This document shows positions 38,268-46,962 of a stretch of 64,000 nt of DNA, one piece after another (within the stretch, counting starts at the first letter, position 1; each line of letters starts with the position of its first letter). The translations under genes and the position numbers were made by a program. Below the pieces are notes generated by a model. That model was not told where the DNA came from and made no database searches. It saw only the letters and a program-made list of their open reading frames with translations. Source of the stretch: Leptospira meyeri (GTDB lineage Bacteria > Spirochaetota > Leptospiria > Leptospirales > Leptospiraceae); assembly GCF_004368965.1 (NCBI RefSeq), contig NZ_SORO01000003.1, positions 289,015 to 353,014 of the forward strand, written 5' to 3'.

Positions 38268-41200
38268 ATGAAGAGATTGACACTGCCTCTGGTATTTTTT
38301 TTCCTCTCTTCCTGCGGTTTGCCTTCGCTTGTCAGAAATCCTCTAGAATTTCTAACCTTCCTTAAGTTTTTCTCAGGCCCACAATTTACGGGACATAACA
38401 TTGGTGGCGTTGTCTCAGGCCTCCTTCCCGGAACATCAGTAACTGTAACAAACAACCAAGAATCGGTTACGGTTGCCACTGATGGAAATTTTACATTTCC
38501 GACAAAACTCAGTTCAGGCCAAAATTATAATGTCAGTTTTGTTACCAATGGTGCCGGACTCACATGTTCCATTGCCAATGCCCAGGGTGTAGTTCAAAGT
38601 AGCGATATAACAAACATTAGTATCACTTGTGGACTTGGTGCCAACTTTTATGAAGTAGGTGTAAATGTTTCAGGACTCAGTGGCTCTATTACCGTCCAAA
38701 ATAACGGAGCAGAAACTTTAAACATCGGAACGAACGGACTTACAAAATTTACAACCCTCATTGCCACTGGATCCAATTATGCGGTGACCTTGACAGCAGT
38801 GCCTATGGGAACAGTTTGTTCGTTTGATGATCCCACACTTACTGTAGGGACAATGGCAGCTGCAAATGTTACTATATTTATCACATGTGTTAATGGATAT
38901 ATCGTAGGTGGAAACATCCACCCTGCAGCCAATTCGGATCTCGGGACAAGCCTAATCGGAAGGCAAACATTCCTTAAAACAATAGCAGGTTCTTTTCCAA
39001 TGAATGCTGGTGGAGGCGGTGCCATCACGGGTGGAGCAGTTGCCACTGCTAGCCCAACAGCTGCTCGTTTTAATGGCCCCAAAATGATCACCACTGATGG
39101 AAATTTTATTTATGTTGCGGACACAATGAACGCTGTCATTAGAAAGATTGATAAATCCAGTGGAACTACAACGATCCTTGCTGGTGGCAATACTGGAGGG
39201 GGAACTGTATGTCCAGGTACTGTCACTACTAATTGCCAAGACGGTGTCGGAACTGCAGCTCAGTTTAATGCAATTACAGGTCTCACAACAGATGGTAACA
39301 ATTTATTTGTTTTAGAAGCAAGTGGGAACCGAATTCGAAAAGTAAATTTAGCAACTGGCGTTGTTTCCACTTTCGCAGGATCAGGAAGTGTAGGTTCGAC
39401 CGATCATACCTCTGGAATTTTAGCCTCTTTCAATGATCCTTCTTGGATTTCGCTGTATAATGGAAATCTATATATCGTTGATCGTTCCAATTGTACCATT
39501 CGGGTAGTCAACCCAGTCACAACGTCCGTTAGCACTCTTGCAGGTGGTGCCACGTTATGCAATTTTACAAACAGTCCCATAGGAACCAATGCTCGCTTTG
39601 TGTCACCAATTGCAGTGATCGGACTTGGAGGATACCTCTATGTTACCGATATTGGTGTTGGAGGCGGACAGAAAGTTCGCAGGATCGCCCTTACTGGAAC
39701 AAACGCTGTCGATACAATTGCCGGAGATGGAGTGCAAGCTTCCACAGATGGAATTGGAACCGCGGCCCAGTTTAATGATCCTCATGGACTCACCACAGAT
39801 GGAACCAATCTATTTATCTCAGAATGGTCCGGACATAAAATCAGACATTTAAACCTAACTACAAATAAAGTCACTACCCTTGTCGGCAGTGTCTCTGGTT
39901 ATTCTGATAATACTGGTGGAAACGGACTTTTGAATTTTCCTGGATTTCTTTTGTCTGATGGCCTGAAAGTTTATATTGCAGATACTGGAAACCATTCTCT
40001 CCGAAGTATAGAACCATCAGAAGTTTTACGATATACATTCGATGGAAACGCCAACGACTCGATTGGGATTAACAATGGCTTAGTGATGGGTGCCCCCACT
40101 CTTTCACCGGATGAAAATGCTCTCGTTTCTGGAGCATACGAACTGCATGGGGGTGGTGACTTCATTCAATCCACATCCAGTATCACACCTCAGATTTCAG
40201 ATAACCTCACTATCTCTGCCTGGGTTTTTCCTGCTGGGGGAGGAGGTTCTCAATTTATCTTTTACAATGGACAAGGTGGAACCGATGGATTTGGCCTCTT
40301 GATTGATACGATGGGTACATCGAGAAGATTGTCTGTCTCACTAGGTGCTGTTGGACCAAGTGGTAATACAACGGCGGCATTACCACTAAACCAATGGTCC
40401 CATGTGGTACTCCAGCGTTCCTATCCAAACTGGAAAATCTACATCAATGGGTTACTAGATCCGTTGGTTTTTACGACAAACCCAAATCCTCCCTCAGGCA
40501 CATTCAAAGTGGGCGATGCAGGGAATGGTTTTTATTTCAAAGGGAAAGTATCTGATGTTCGTTTTTTTAAAGGAGCCATCGATGATGAGTCAATAAGACG
40601 AATGGCTGTTCAAATGCCCGCAGGACTTATCACCTATTTCCCGTTCAACGGAAATGCAAAAGACTATGGCACAGGACAAAATGATTTAACAATCAGTGGT
40701 GCCACTGCCACCACTGATCGCAATGGGAACCCAAACGGAGCTTACAGATTTAATGGGGCTTCCTATATGCAAAAATTAAGCCCCAATGGTTTACCGGCAG
40801 GGTCTAACCCAAGAACCATTTGTGCCTGGTTTAATAAATCGAGTTCGCTCGGCGAATATATTGTGGGATATGGTTCCTTTACAAATTCACAAGGAAACGG
40901 GCTTGTTGTTTCTGATACCGTTACAGGTATGTTTGGTGTTTCAAACGATGTAACAATCTTCCACGAAGGTTTTCGGAACCAATGGATGCACCTTTGCGGA
41001 ACTTATAATTCCCCAAATGTTGACGTTTATGAGAATGGAGTGATCCGAGTTTCGGAAGCAAAAACCTGGTTTACTATCCTTGGACCTAGCCTGGAAGTGG
41101 GAAGACGTCTCGATGGACTTGCCAACTTTACCGGAGATATTGATGAAATTAGAATCTATGATCGTGTTCTCAGTATTTCGGAAATCAGAACTCTCTCTGG

Positions 41201-41972
41201 TGCTTATCCGACTCAAGTGAGTAGCTGGAACCAAACTCCTGCTAGTAGTAGCTTGAAGTTATTTCTCATACCTGAAGCGGCTTCCTTTGGACCAGGAATT
41301 TGTAGTGGAGGATCCAATTGTATAGGGATTGTGGATGACCGAAGTGGAAATGGTCTTCATGTGAGCCAAGGCATTGGAACCCAACAGCCTGTTTTTAATG
41401 CCACTGGCATCAATGGATCGAAGGGTCTACGTTTTTTTGATGCAACAGGAACATTTTTATCTAGAGCATGTGCTCCTGAATTAAACTCCACCGCAAACTC
41501 AATCTTTGCTGTGTTTAATGATATGAATGGTTCAGGAAGTGATGGAATTTTTCATAACGGATTAGGTGGTAAGTTATTCTATTTGCCTGATGGTGGAGGA
41601 GGGAAACTTGTCAGTTTGTTTGATCCGCCAGCCAATACGGCAAGGTTAATTGCCAATTCTTCTTTTTATTCCCCCAACACAACAACTCTCGTGTCTCTTG
41701 ACTACAATGGAACATCAGGAAATCTATTCAATGGCGGAACTTTAACCAGTTCTTCTAGCTCTGGCCCACCTACATACAACTGTCTTAGTGGAAACCTTGA
41801 TATCGGTAGGTATTATTGGAGTGGTTTTCCCCCGTTAGACGGTGATTATTTAGATGGATTTATGGGTGATTTGATCTATTTCGATCAAGTCCTTACTGCA
41901 AGCGATAGAGAAATAGTAGAGTGTTATCTTTCCAATAAATACAGCCTGCCAGTAAGTCATTCCTGTCACTAA
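38268..41972 (+). CDS. Giant surface lipoprotein with NHL repeats and LamG-like domains
   Basis: 1234 residues. Lipobox SSC with Cys16. Two tandem Ig/carboxypeptidase-regulatory-like repeats (about 45-210; SVTVTNNQESVTVATDGNFTFPTKLSSGQNYNVSF and the related SITVQNNGAETLNIGTNGLTKFTTLIATGSNYAVTL), each ending with a TC pair, are followed by an NHL six-bladed propeller (about 225-590; repeats such as GPKMITTDGNFIYVADTMNAVIRKIDKSSGTTTILAGG). Two LamG jelly rolls follow (about 600-785 and 790-985), then a third concanavalin-like domain (about 995-1230). It is probably a surface-exposed binding protein. Nucleotide composition is richer in GC than in the neighbouring genes. Confidence 0.9.
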   Translation: MKRLTLPLVFFFLSSCGLPSLVRNPLEFLTFLKFFSGPQFTGHNIGGVVSGLLPGTSVTVTNNQESVTVATDGNFTFPTKLSSGQNYNVSFVTNGAGLTCSIANAQGVVQSSDITNISITCGLGANFYEVGVNVSGLSGSITVQNNGAETLNIGTNGLTKFTTLIATGSNYAVTLTAVPMGTVCSFDDPTLTVGTMAAANVTIFITCVNGYIVGGNIHPAANSDLGTSLIGRQTFLKTIAGSFPMNAGGGGAITGGAVATASPTAARFNGPKMITTDGNFIYVADTMNAVIRKIDKSSGTTTILAGGNTGGGTVCPGTVTTNCQDGVGTAAQFNAITGLTTDGNNLFVLEASGNRIRKVNLATGVVSTFAGSGSVGSTDHTSGILASFNDPSWISLYNGNLYIVDRSNCTIRVVNPVTTSVSTLAGGATLCNFTNSPIGTNARFVSPIAVIGLGGYLYVTDIGVGGGQKVRRIALTGTNAVDTIAGDGVQASTDGIGTAAQFNDPHGLTTDGTNLFISEWSGHKIRHLNLTTNKVTTLVGSVSGYSDNTGGNGLLNFPGFLLSDGLKVYIADTGNHSLRSIEPSEVLRYTFDGNANDSIGINNGLVMGAPTLSPDENALVSGAYELHGGGDFIQSTSSITPQISDNLTISAWVFPAGGGGSQFIFYNGQGGTDGFGLLIDTMGTSRRLSVSLGAVGPSGNTTAALPLNQWSHVVLQRSYPNWKIYINGLLDPLVFTTNPNPPSGTFKVGDAGNGFYFKGKVSDVRFFKGAIDDESIRRMAVQMPAGLITYFPFNGNAKDYGTGQNDLTISGATATTDRNGNPNGAYRFNGASYMQKLSPNGLPAGSNPRTICAWFNKSSSLGEYIVGYGSFTNSQGNGLVVSDTVTGMFGVSNDVTIFHEGFRNQWMHLCGTYNSPNVDVYENGVIRVSEAKTWFTILGPSLEVGRRLDGLANFTGDIDEIRIYDRVLSISEIRTLSGAYPTQVSSWNQTPASSSLKLFLIPEAASFGPGICSGGSNCIGIVDDRSGNGLHVSQGIGTQQPVFNATGINGSKGLRFFDATGTFLSRACAPELNSTANSIFAVFNDMNGSGSDGIFHNGLGGKLFYLPDGGGGKLVSLFDPPANTARLIANSSFYSPNTTTLVSLDYNGTSGNLFNGGTLTSSSSSGPPTYNCLSGNLDIGRYYWSGFPPLDGDYLDGFMGDLIYFDQVLTASDREIVECYLSNKYSLPVSHSCH

Positions 41973-42010
41973 GGAAGGTGTTTTTCGATTTAAAAATACA
42001 TGCGAATGTT

Positions 42011-42754
42011 TTAATGTTCTTTTATACCATATTTATCGCTCACAAAACTTTTCTTTAAGATCTGGATACCGAGAAAAACCATCCAAAACAACCAACATAA
42101 ACTTCCCAAAAGACCAGCAAATGGAATTTCTTTTAAATTTGGAATCACAATGGCAAACAATTCCCATTGGGCCAAAAAATAAACTAGGGAAGAAATCATT
42201 CCAAAAACAGCAAGCCAACTTGGGAGAAGATGATCTTTCCAAATCATAATTGAGACCATCAACATCCAAAAAATAGTAAAGAGTTGCCCTAGATGTTCGC
42301 CAATCAAAACTCCAAACAAATGATGAATGGCTTGGAAATTTACTAAAACGGCTGCTTTCACTAAATCAGTACTAAGTGGATCAAAATATAAATTTGTTAG
42401 GATTGGTACAACAAAAACCCATCGTAAAAGTCCGATTAGTTGAAAAAACAAAGAAACAATTCCAAATATAACAGCTGCTAAAGAAAAAAGCGGATGATTA
42501 CTTTTTGAGATTTGATACAAATGAAGATAACCAAAAATAAGTGGAAGACCCGAAATTCCAAAAAACCACCAAGTCCAGACAACGGAAGAACCACCTTTGT
42601 GAAATTCCGTTAAAATTGTTTCCGTCGATTTCCTTAAAATATCAGGATATTGAAAGTTCACGATTAAGATCGTATAAGGTATTTGGACGAGAAAGGGAAT
42701 CGTAATAAATATGATTCCCACATAACGATTCCATTGAGTTGTTTCTTTTTTCAT
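42011..42754 (-). CDS. DUF4386-like integral membrane protein
   Basis: 247 residues from ATG 42754 (AGAGG six bases upstream); the frame opens at 42847, overlapping the previous gene. Six to seven membrane helices fill the protein. The segments VWTWWFFGISGLPLIFGYLHLYQ, LLRWVFVVPIL and FQAIHHLFGVLIGEHLGQLFTIFW resemble the DUF4386 family of uncharacterised membrane proteins. It is the second gene of a two-gene operon, 10 bases after the outer-membrane-like gene, opposite a membrane AraC regulator. Function unknown. Confidence 0.75.
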   Translation of the reverse strand: MKKETTQWNRYVGIIFITIPFLVQIPYTILIVNFQYPDILRKSTETILTEFHKGGSSVVWTWWFFGISGLPLIFGYLHLYQISKSNHPLFSLAAVIFGIVSLFFQLIGLLRWVFVVPILTNLYFDPLSTDLVKAAVLVNFQAIHHLFGVLIGEHLGQLFTIFWMLMVSIMIWKDHLLPSWLAVFGMISSLVYFLAQWELFAIVIPNLKEIPFAGLLGSLCWLFWMVFLGIQILKKSFVSDKYGIKEH

Positions 42755-42764
42755 ATGATACCTC

Positions 42765-43241
42765 TTAAAAAAATTCCGAATAACTAATTCCCGGAGTTGG
42801 ATTAAGTTCAGTATGTGCACCATTGGCTGCAAGCAGGATGAGTCCAAACCGAAAACTGAAACCTTTCCAAATCATAAACCGATAACCTAATTCATACATA
42901 ATCGTGTCTTTATTTATATATTCCAAATTAATGCCTTTCCCGTAAGAAATATAAGTATAAAAAGAAGAAGGTTGTTCTGTTTTCGAACCTAAAGTCATAG
43001 GTAAAAACCAATAGCCAAGGCCAATCTTATAAAACTCACTCGTTGTTCCCGGATCAAAGTTAGTCACATAATACCCACCATGAATGGAAAATCGATCTTG
43101 ACGATATTCCCCTCCGATAGAGGGAGCACGGAATAAATTTATTGAAAACTCTTCTTTGGAAAAGGTAGAACTCCCGAAAATGGGACTTCTTATAAAAAAG
43201 AAAAATATTAAGATGATGAGAAGTTTCGCTTTGGTTATCAT
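42765..43241 (-). CDS. Exported, probably outer-membrane, hypothetical protein
   Basis: 158 residues from ATG 43241; the longer frame from 43310 would add a hydrophilic extension before the signal peptide. Signal peptide AKLLIILIFFFFIRSPIFGSS. The mature part shows alternating hydrophobic strands rich in Tyr, Phe and Gly (RFSIHGGYYVTNFD, FYKIGLGYWFLPM, FYTYISYGKG, MYELGYRFMIW) and ends in Phe-Phe, a pattern of small outer-membrane barrels. Upstream lies a degenerate relative of the 25-bp promoter element. Confidence 0.7.
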   Translation of the reverse strand: MITKAKLLIILIFFFFIRSPIFGSSTFSKEEFSINLFRAPSIGGEYRQDRFSIHGGYYVTNFDPGTTSEFYKIGLGYWFLPMTLGSKTEQPSSFYTYISYGKGINLEYINKDTIMYELGYRFMIWKGFSFRFGLILLAANGAHTELNPTPGISYSEFF

Positions 43242-43257
43242 AACTATCCTATCAAAT

Positions 43258-43305
43258 AGAATAAGACAAATCGAAAACTTTGTCGTCCCACCCGATGGGA
43301 TGGGA
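43258..43305 (-). promoter_or_regulatory. Possible degenerate relative of the 25-bp promoter element
   Basis: On the minus strand the last eight bases match the element exactly (GGACGACA, 43288-43281) and the first three match (TCC, 43305-43303), but the middle differs (only 12 of 25 positions fit the consensus). A TATTCT hexamer follows after exactly 17 bases (43263-43258). A local palindrome GTCCCA...TGGGAC covers the same bases. Membership in the regulon is doubtful. Confidence 0.3.
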
Positions 43306-43370
43306 CTCATCTTTTCTAAAAAAAATATTTCATTCCCTGGATTAGCTTACACATTAGGATTGGTTTTCAA

Positions 43371-44465
43371 ATGATAGGGTCCATCTTACTCGGTGCAGGT
43401 TTTATGCAGTCTGTATTCCTTGGCTTATATTTTCATCGCCAAGAAATTGTAGGAAGAAAATTCAGTCGTGATTTAGGATATTTCTTCTTCTTCCTCTCTT
43501 TGATTATGATTTGTAACCTCGTTTACTTTTTAGGAAAACTCAATGAATTTCCGCATCTTATCAAAGTAGGTTATCTCTTTGGATTTTGTATTGCCCCATT
43601 TTTTTCTTTTGCAGTGACAAGATATTTTGGGATTCCCAAAGAAAATCGAATTTGGTCCGGAATGTTTTTATTGGTGCCAATTTTATTTTTTTTAATTCAT
43701 ATCCCATTTTTTTTATTGAGTGGGGATGATAAAATTCTATCTCTCAAAAACAATCCTCAAAACGGAATATTGAGTGAGGTAAATTTGTTTCAAATGATGA
43801 CTCTATTTTTTTCTCTAATTGTTTTTTTGCGAGCATATTACCGTTTTCGATTGTTATTGGGAGAGTTTTCCAATGGTTTTCTCAGAGAAGAGAAACTTTT
43901 TTCTAGTTATGTTTTAGTTTTGGTCATATGGCTATCTCTGTGTATATTGTTTTGTATTTTTTTCCCTGGGAAAATTTCAGAAAGTATATCTAACATTGGT
44001 TTTTCGGTATGGGTTCTTGGATTTGCTTGGCACAGAATTTATCTTGACCAAAAAGAGATGAATACCGACCAAATTTTGTATCCTAACCAAAACACAATCA
44101 AATACCAAAAGTCTTATTTATCGGATCAAAAATTAAATGAACTGGGAAAACATTTAGAAAGTTTGCTAACTGAAAAAGAATTGATTTTAGAAGGTGATTT
44201 GACTCTTCCCAAAATTTCAGATATCATGGGACTTTCTTCTCACATAACATCGCAAGTATGCAATCGATACTTCGGCCAAAGTCTAATTGAAATCATCAGA
44301 CAAAAAAGAATTGAATTTGCGAAAAAAGCTCTGATAGAATCTGATACGCCCATCCTTCGGGTTGGTTTTGATGTTGGATTCAATTCCAAAAATGCCTTTA
44401 TCAGAGCCTTTAAAGATTTAACAAAATTAACACCTTCTGAGTTTCGAAAAAAACACAAACCTTAG
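43371..44465 (+). CDS. Membrane-anchored AraC-family regulator
   Basis: 364 residues. About seven hydrophobic segments fill residues 1-235 (for example LGYFFFFLSLIMICNLVYFLG and GMFLLVPILFFLIHIPFFLL). A C-terminal AraC domain (about 260-362) follows: LPKISDIMGLSSHITSQVCNRYFGQSLIEIIRQKRIEFAKKAL...ILRVGFDVGFNSKNAFIRAFKDLTKLTPSEFRKKH. It is divergent from the DUF4386/outer-membrane operon, 129 bases away, and is a natural candidate for its regulator. Membrane anchoring suggests it senses an envelope or lipid signal. Confidence 0.9.
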   Translation: MIGSILLGAGFMQSVFLGLYFHRQEIVGRKFSRDLGYFFFFLSLIMICNLVYFLGKLNEFPHLIKVGYLFGFCIAPFFSFAVTRYFGIPKENRIWSGMFLLVPILFFLIHIPFFLLSGDDKILSLKNNPQNGILSEVNLFQMMTLFFSLIVFLRAYYRFRLLLGEFSNGFLREEKLFSSYVLVLVIWLSLCILFCIFFPGKISESISNIGFSVWVLGFAWHRIYLDQKEMNTDQILYPNQNTIKYQKSYLSDQKLNELGKHLESLLTEKELILEGDLTLPKISDIMGLSSHITSQVCNRYFGQSLIEIIRQKRIEFAKKALIESDTPILRVGFDVGFNSKNAFIRAFKDLTKLTPSEFRKKHKP

Positions 44466-44518
44466 CCAATAGAAACAAATCAAAAAGATTTTATTTTGGC
44501 TAAGGGGATCAAATATCT

Positions 44519-45667
44519 TTATGCTTCAGTTATCTTTTTTATTTCTTTTAAACTTAAGGCAATGAGGAAAGATAATGTACAAGCAATCATTCCAAATGCA
44601 TACACTGCTGCATAACCAAATTGTTTGGCAACAAACCCAGCAAGCGGTCCAGTCACCCCCAGTGCGAGATCAAAAAAAGCTACATAAGCTCCAAGAGCAA
44701 CACCACGAAATTTTGCCTCCATATTTTTAACTGCTTCCACACCAAAAGCAGGAAACACAAGAGAGTAACCAAATCCAGTCAGTGCTGCCCCTAAAAATAC
44801 CAAAGACGAATGATTTGCCTGCCATAATAAACCTTGCCCTAAAATGGCAACAGCAGAGAAGATCAGCGCAATTCTTTTACCACCATATTGATCTACAGTT
44901 TGTGCAAAGAAGATACGAGCTAAAACATATGCGGATCCAAAAATGACCATCACCCAATGAGCATTTTCCCATCCTCTTTCTTTGAAAAGTAATGTACTAA
45001 AACCGGCAATCCCAGCAAAACAAACAGCTGCGAAAAAAAGACCCATTCCCTGTTTCCACACTTTAGGGACCACTTGATAGAAAGGAATCCTCGCACTACC
45101 AACCGGTGGAACAGCAGGAACAAAATAGGAAATGATCCCGGCAAAAATAGGGAATAGAATCGCAAGAACCACTCCTCCCTGAAATCCAAATTGAAGTACC
45201 ATCAAATAACCTAAGGGGCTTGAGATCGCAATCGCTGCATACATGGCCATTCCACTCCAAGCCATCACACGACCAGCGTTAGATGGTCCAACCAAACCTA
45301 CACCCCAAGAAAGGGCACCAGTGATGAGTAAACTTTCTGAATATCCCAAAATAATTCTTCCAACAAGAAGAAATACTAATCCCAAAACGCCTTGAAAATA
45401 TACAATTCCCAACCCAACAATTCCAGATATCACACCGAAAAATAATCCTCGAAGGACCGCAACTTTTGGTCCTTTTAAATCAGATAGCGAACCGGAATGA
45501 TGCCGACTCACTAGTGTTACAAGTGATTGTGTCCCCAGTATGATTCCGAGCCAAACATCACTCAAACCCAAGGTCCCTTTAATCAATCCTGGAAGTGTTG
45601 CAATGGGAATGCCTACGGAAAAAAATCCGAAAAGAACAATGAGAGCAGTCACAGTAATATATTTCAT
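44519..45667 (-). CDS. Major facilitator superfamily transporter (YhhS-like)
   Basis: 382 residues with twelve predicted membrane helices. The MFS loop 2-3 signature appears as SRHHSGSLSDLKGPKVAVLRG, and related sequence GGKRIALIF follows helix 8, as in proton-driven drug or metabolite exporters. The overall pattern is that of YhhS/YfcJ-type permeases. Substrate unknown. It lies 21 bases after the DUF2938 gene on the same strand and is presumably controlled by the ArsR-rhodanese repressor encoded divergently. That would link it to export of a sulfur- or metal-related compound; this is inference. Confidence 0.87.
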   Translation of the reverse strand: MKYITVTALIVLFGFFSVGIPIATLPGLIKGTLGLSDVWLGIILGTQSLVTLVSRHHSGSLSDLKGPKVAVLRGLFFGVISGIVGLGIVYFQGVLGLVFLLVGRIILGYSESLLITGALSWGVGLVGPSNAGRVMAWSGMAMYAAIAISSPLGYLMVLQFGFQGGVVLAILFPIFAGIISYFVPAVPPVGSARIPFYQVVPKVWKQGMGLFFAAVCFAGIAGFSTLLFKERGWENAHWVMVIFGSAYVLARIFFAQTVDQYGGKRIALIFSAVAILGQGLLWQANHSSLVFLGAALTGFGYSLVFPAFGVEAVKNMEAKFRGVALGAYVAFFDLALGVTGPLAGFVAKQFGYAAVYAFGMIACTLSFLIALSLKEIKKITEA

Positions 45668-45688
45668 AAAATAATCCTAATCCTATTC

Positions 45689-46189
45689 TTAACGGAACAA
45701 AACATTTGTTAGAAGTGCAGATCCATAAAGTCCAAGTCCATAAACTGTATGAATGGCAATGTTTCTGAGTCGCACTTGATAAGGTTTGGGCGTTTTGGAA
45801 GCAGCAATTCCAATTCCCATAGCCGGTTGCATGAGAAACCAAGGAGCCACAACGGTTCCAACTCCAACCAAAAGTGCCGGTACTATCATCGGATTCTTTA
45901 ACCAACCATCTCCCCAAATGATAGGCAATAGAAACGAAAACAAAATCCCTATGGCATAATGCGAGGCCCAACCAAGTTCAGTTTCATTCGGTATCGCCTC
46001 GGTCTTTCCTATCGAAGTATGGAAAATTTTTCCTCGAAACAGATAACCAACCCAACGTCCCAAAAGCCCAAGGTCAAGCGAACTCACCCCAACCGTTTTT
46101 TGCAAAAAGAGCCGCCAAACATCCATGGCCATTGTTGCCCCTATCCCAACAAAAACGATCTTCCAGTCATTCTCTATAAGAAAATCCAT
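45689..46189 (-). CDS. DUF2938 integral membrane protein
   Basis: 166 residues. ATG 46189 is preceded by GGAGG seven bases upstream; the frame also opens at 46216, inside the long inverted repeat. The membrane segments and motifs GIGATMAMDVWRLF, GRWVGYLFRGKIFH, GWASHYAIGILFSFLLP and LMQPAMGIGIAASKTPKP match the DUF2938 family. The function of the family is not known. It heads an operon with the MFS gene, behind the operator shared with the ArsR-rhodanese gene. Confidence 0.88.
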   Translation of the reverse strand: MDFLIENDWKIVFVGIGATMAMDVWRLFLQKTVGVSSLDLGLLGRWVGYLFRGKIFHTSIGKTEAIPNETELGWASHYAIGILFSFLLPIIWGDGWLKNPMIVPALLVGVGTVVAPWFLMQPAMGIGIAASKTPKPYQVRLRNIAIHTVYGLGLYGSALLTNVLFR

Positions 46190-46204
46190 AATATCCTCCA
46201 ACAT

Positions 46205-46244
46205 ACGTTCTATCATTCAATTATTTTATTGAATGATAGAACGT
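46205..46244. promoter_or_regulatory. Perfect 17-bp-arm palindrome, probable ArsR-family operator
   Basis: ACGTTCTATCATTCAAT (46205-46221) and ATTGAATGATAGAACGT (46228-46244) are exact reverse complements around TATTTT. The site lies 15 bases upstream of the DUF2938 ATG and 71 bases upstream of the ArsR-rhodanese ATG. The inner half-sites ATTCAAT/ATTGAAT resemble ArsR-type binding sites. A bound repressor would block both promoters. Confidence 0.75.
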
Positions 46245-46315
46245 CTATAGTTTTTTAGATACCAATACAAAATTTCTTGCGGGAAAATCGAATGCCCATT
46301 TGAATGAGATAGTAT

Positions 46316-46939
46316 ATGAAAAGTATGGAAATCATACCACGTATGAGCGAAGTTGCGAGTATGCTTGGGAACGAATCTCGTCTGATTTTACTCCAACTAT
46401 TGTCTAACGGTGAAAAGTCTGTGGAGCTTTTGTCAGAAGAATCCGGTATTCCTGTTGCGAATACCTCACAACACCTCCAAGCTTTAAAAAAAACGAATGT
46501 GGTGACTACTCGTCGAGAAGGAAAAAGGATTCTTTACCGCTGGGAACAAGGACCAATGAAAGATTTGTTCTTTGCTTTGGAAAAGTTTGCTGTGTTTAGT
46601 ATTGCCGAAAGGCAAAGCCCATCCAGTGGAAGTGCACCAAACATAAAGAATAATATAAGTTTCTCGGAACTTCAAAAGAAAATGAAAAAAGGAGGAGCCC
46701 TCCTCATTGATGTTCGTTCTAAAGAAGAATATAAAAAAGGCCATATCCAAGATGCAATTAATGTTCCCTATAACGATCTTTTAACTCACAAATTTCCTAA
46801 AACAAAAGAGGTTATCGTATATTGCCGAGGACCACTTTGCCTCTTATCCGTTAACGCAATGAAACTTTTGCAATCCCGTGAAGTGAATGTTTTTCGTTTT
46901 GATGGAGGATTTAGTGGTTGGGAGTCTCTGGAAAAATAA
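46316..46939 (+). CDS. ArsR-family repressor fused to a rhodanese domain
   Basis: 207 residues. The N-terminal winged helix (about 8-85; LGNESRLILLQLLSNGEKSVELLSEESGIPVANTSQHLQALKKTNVVTTRREGKRILYRW) is ArsR/SmtB type. It lacks the metal-binding ELCVCD motif, having VELLSEESG instead. The C-terminal rhodanese domain (about 115-205) has its active loop at Cys170 in YCRGPLCLLS, with a second Cys175. Persulfide formation on Cys170 could sense sulfide, polysulfide or thiol-oxidising compounds. It is divergent from DUF2938-MFS and faces the 17-bp-arm palindrome. Confidence 0.93.
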   Translation: MKSMEIIPRMSEVASMLGNESRLILLQLLSNGEKSVELLSEESGIPVANTSQHLQALKKTNVVTTRREGKRILYRWEQGPMKDLFFALEKFAVFSIAERQSPSSGSAPNIKNNISFSELQKKMKKGGALLIDVRSKEEYKKGHIQDAINVPYNDLLTHKFPKTKEVIVYCRGPLCLLSVNAMKLLQSREVNVFRFDGGFSGWESLEK

Positions 46940-46962
46940 ATGATAAAACGAGGCAAATGCTT

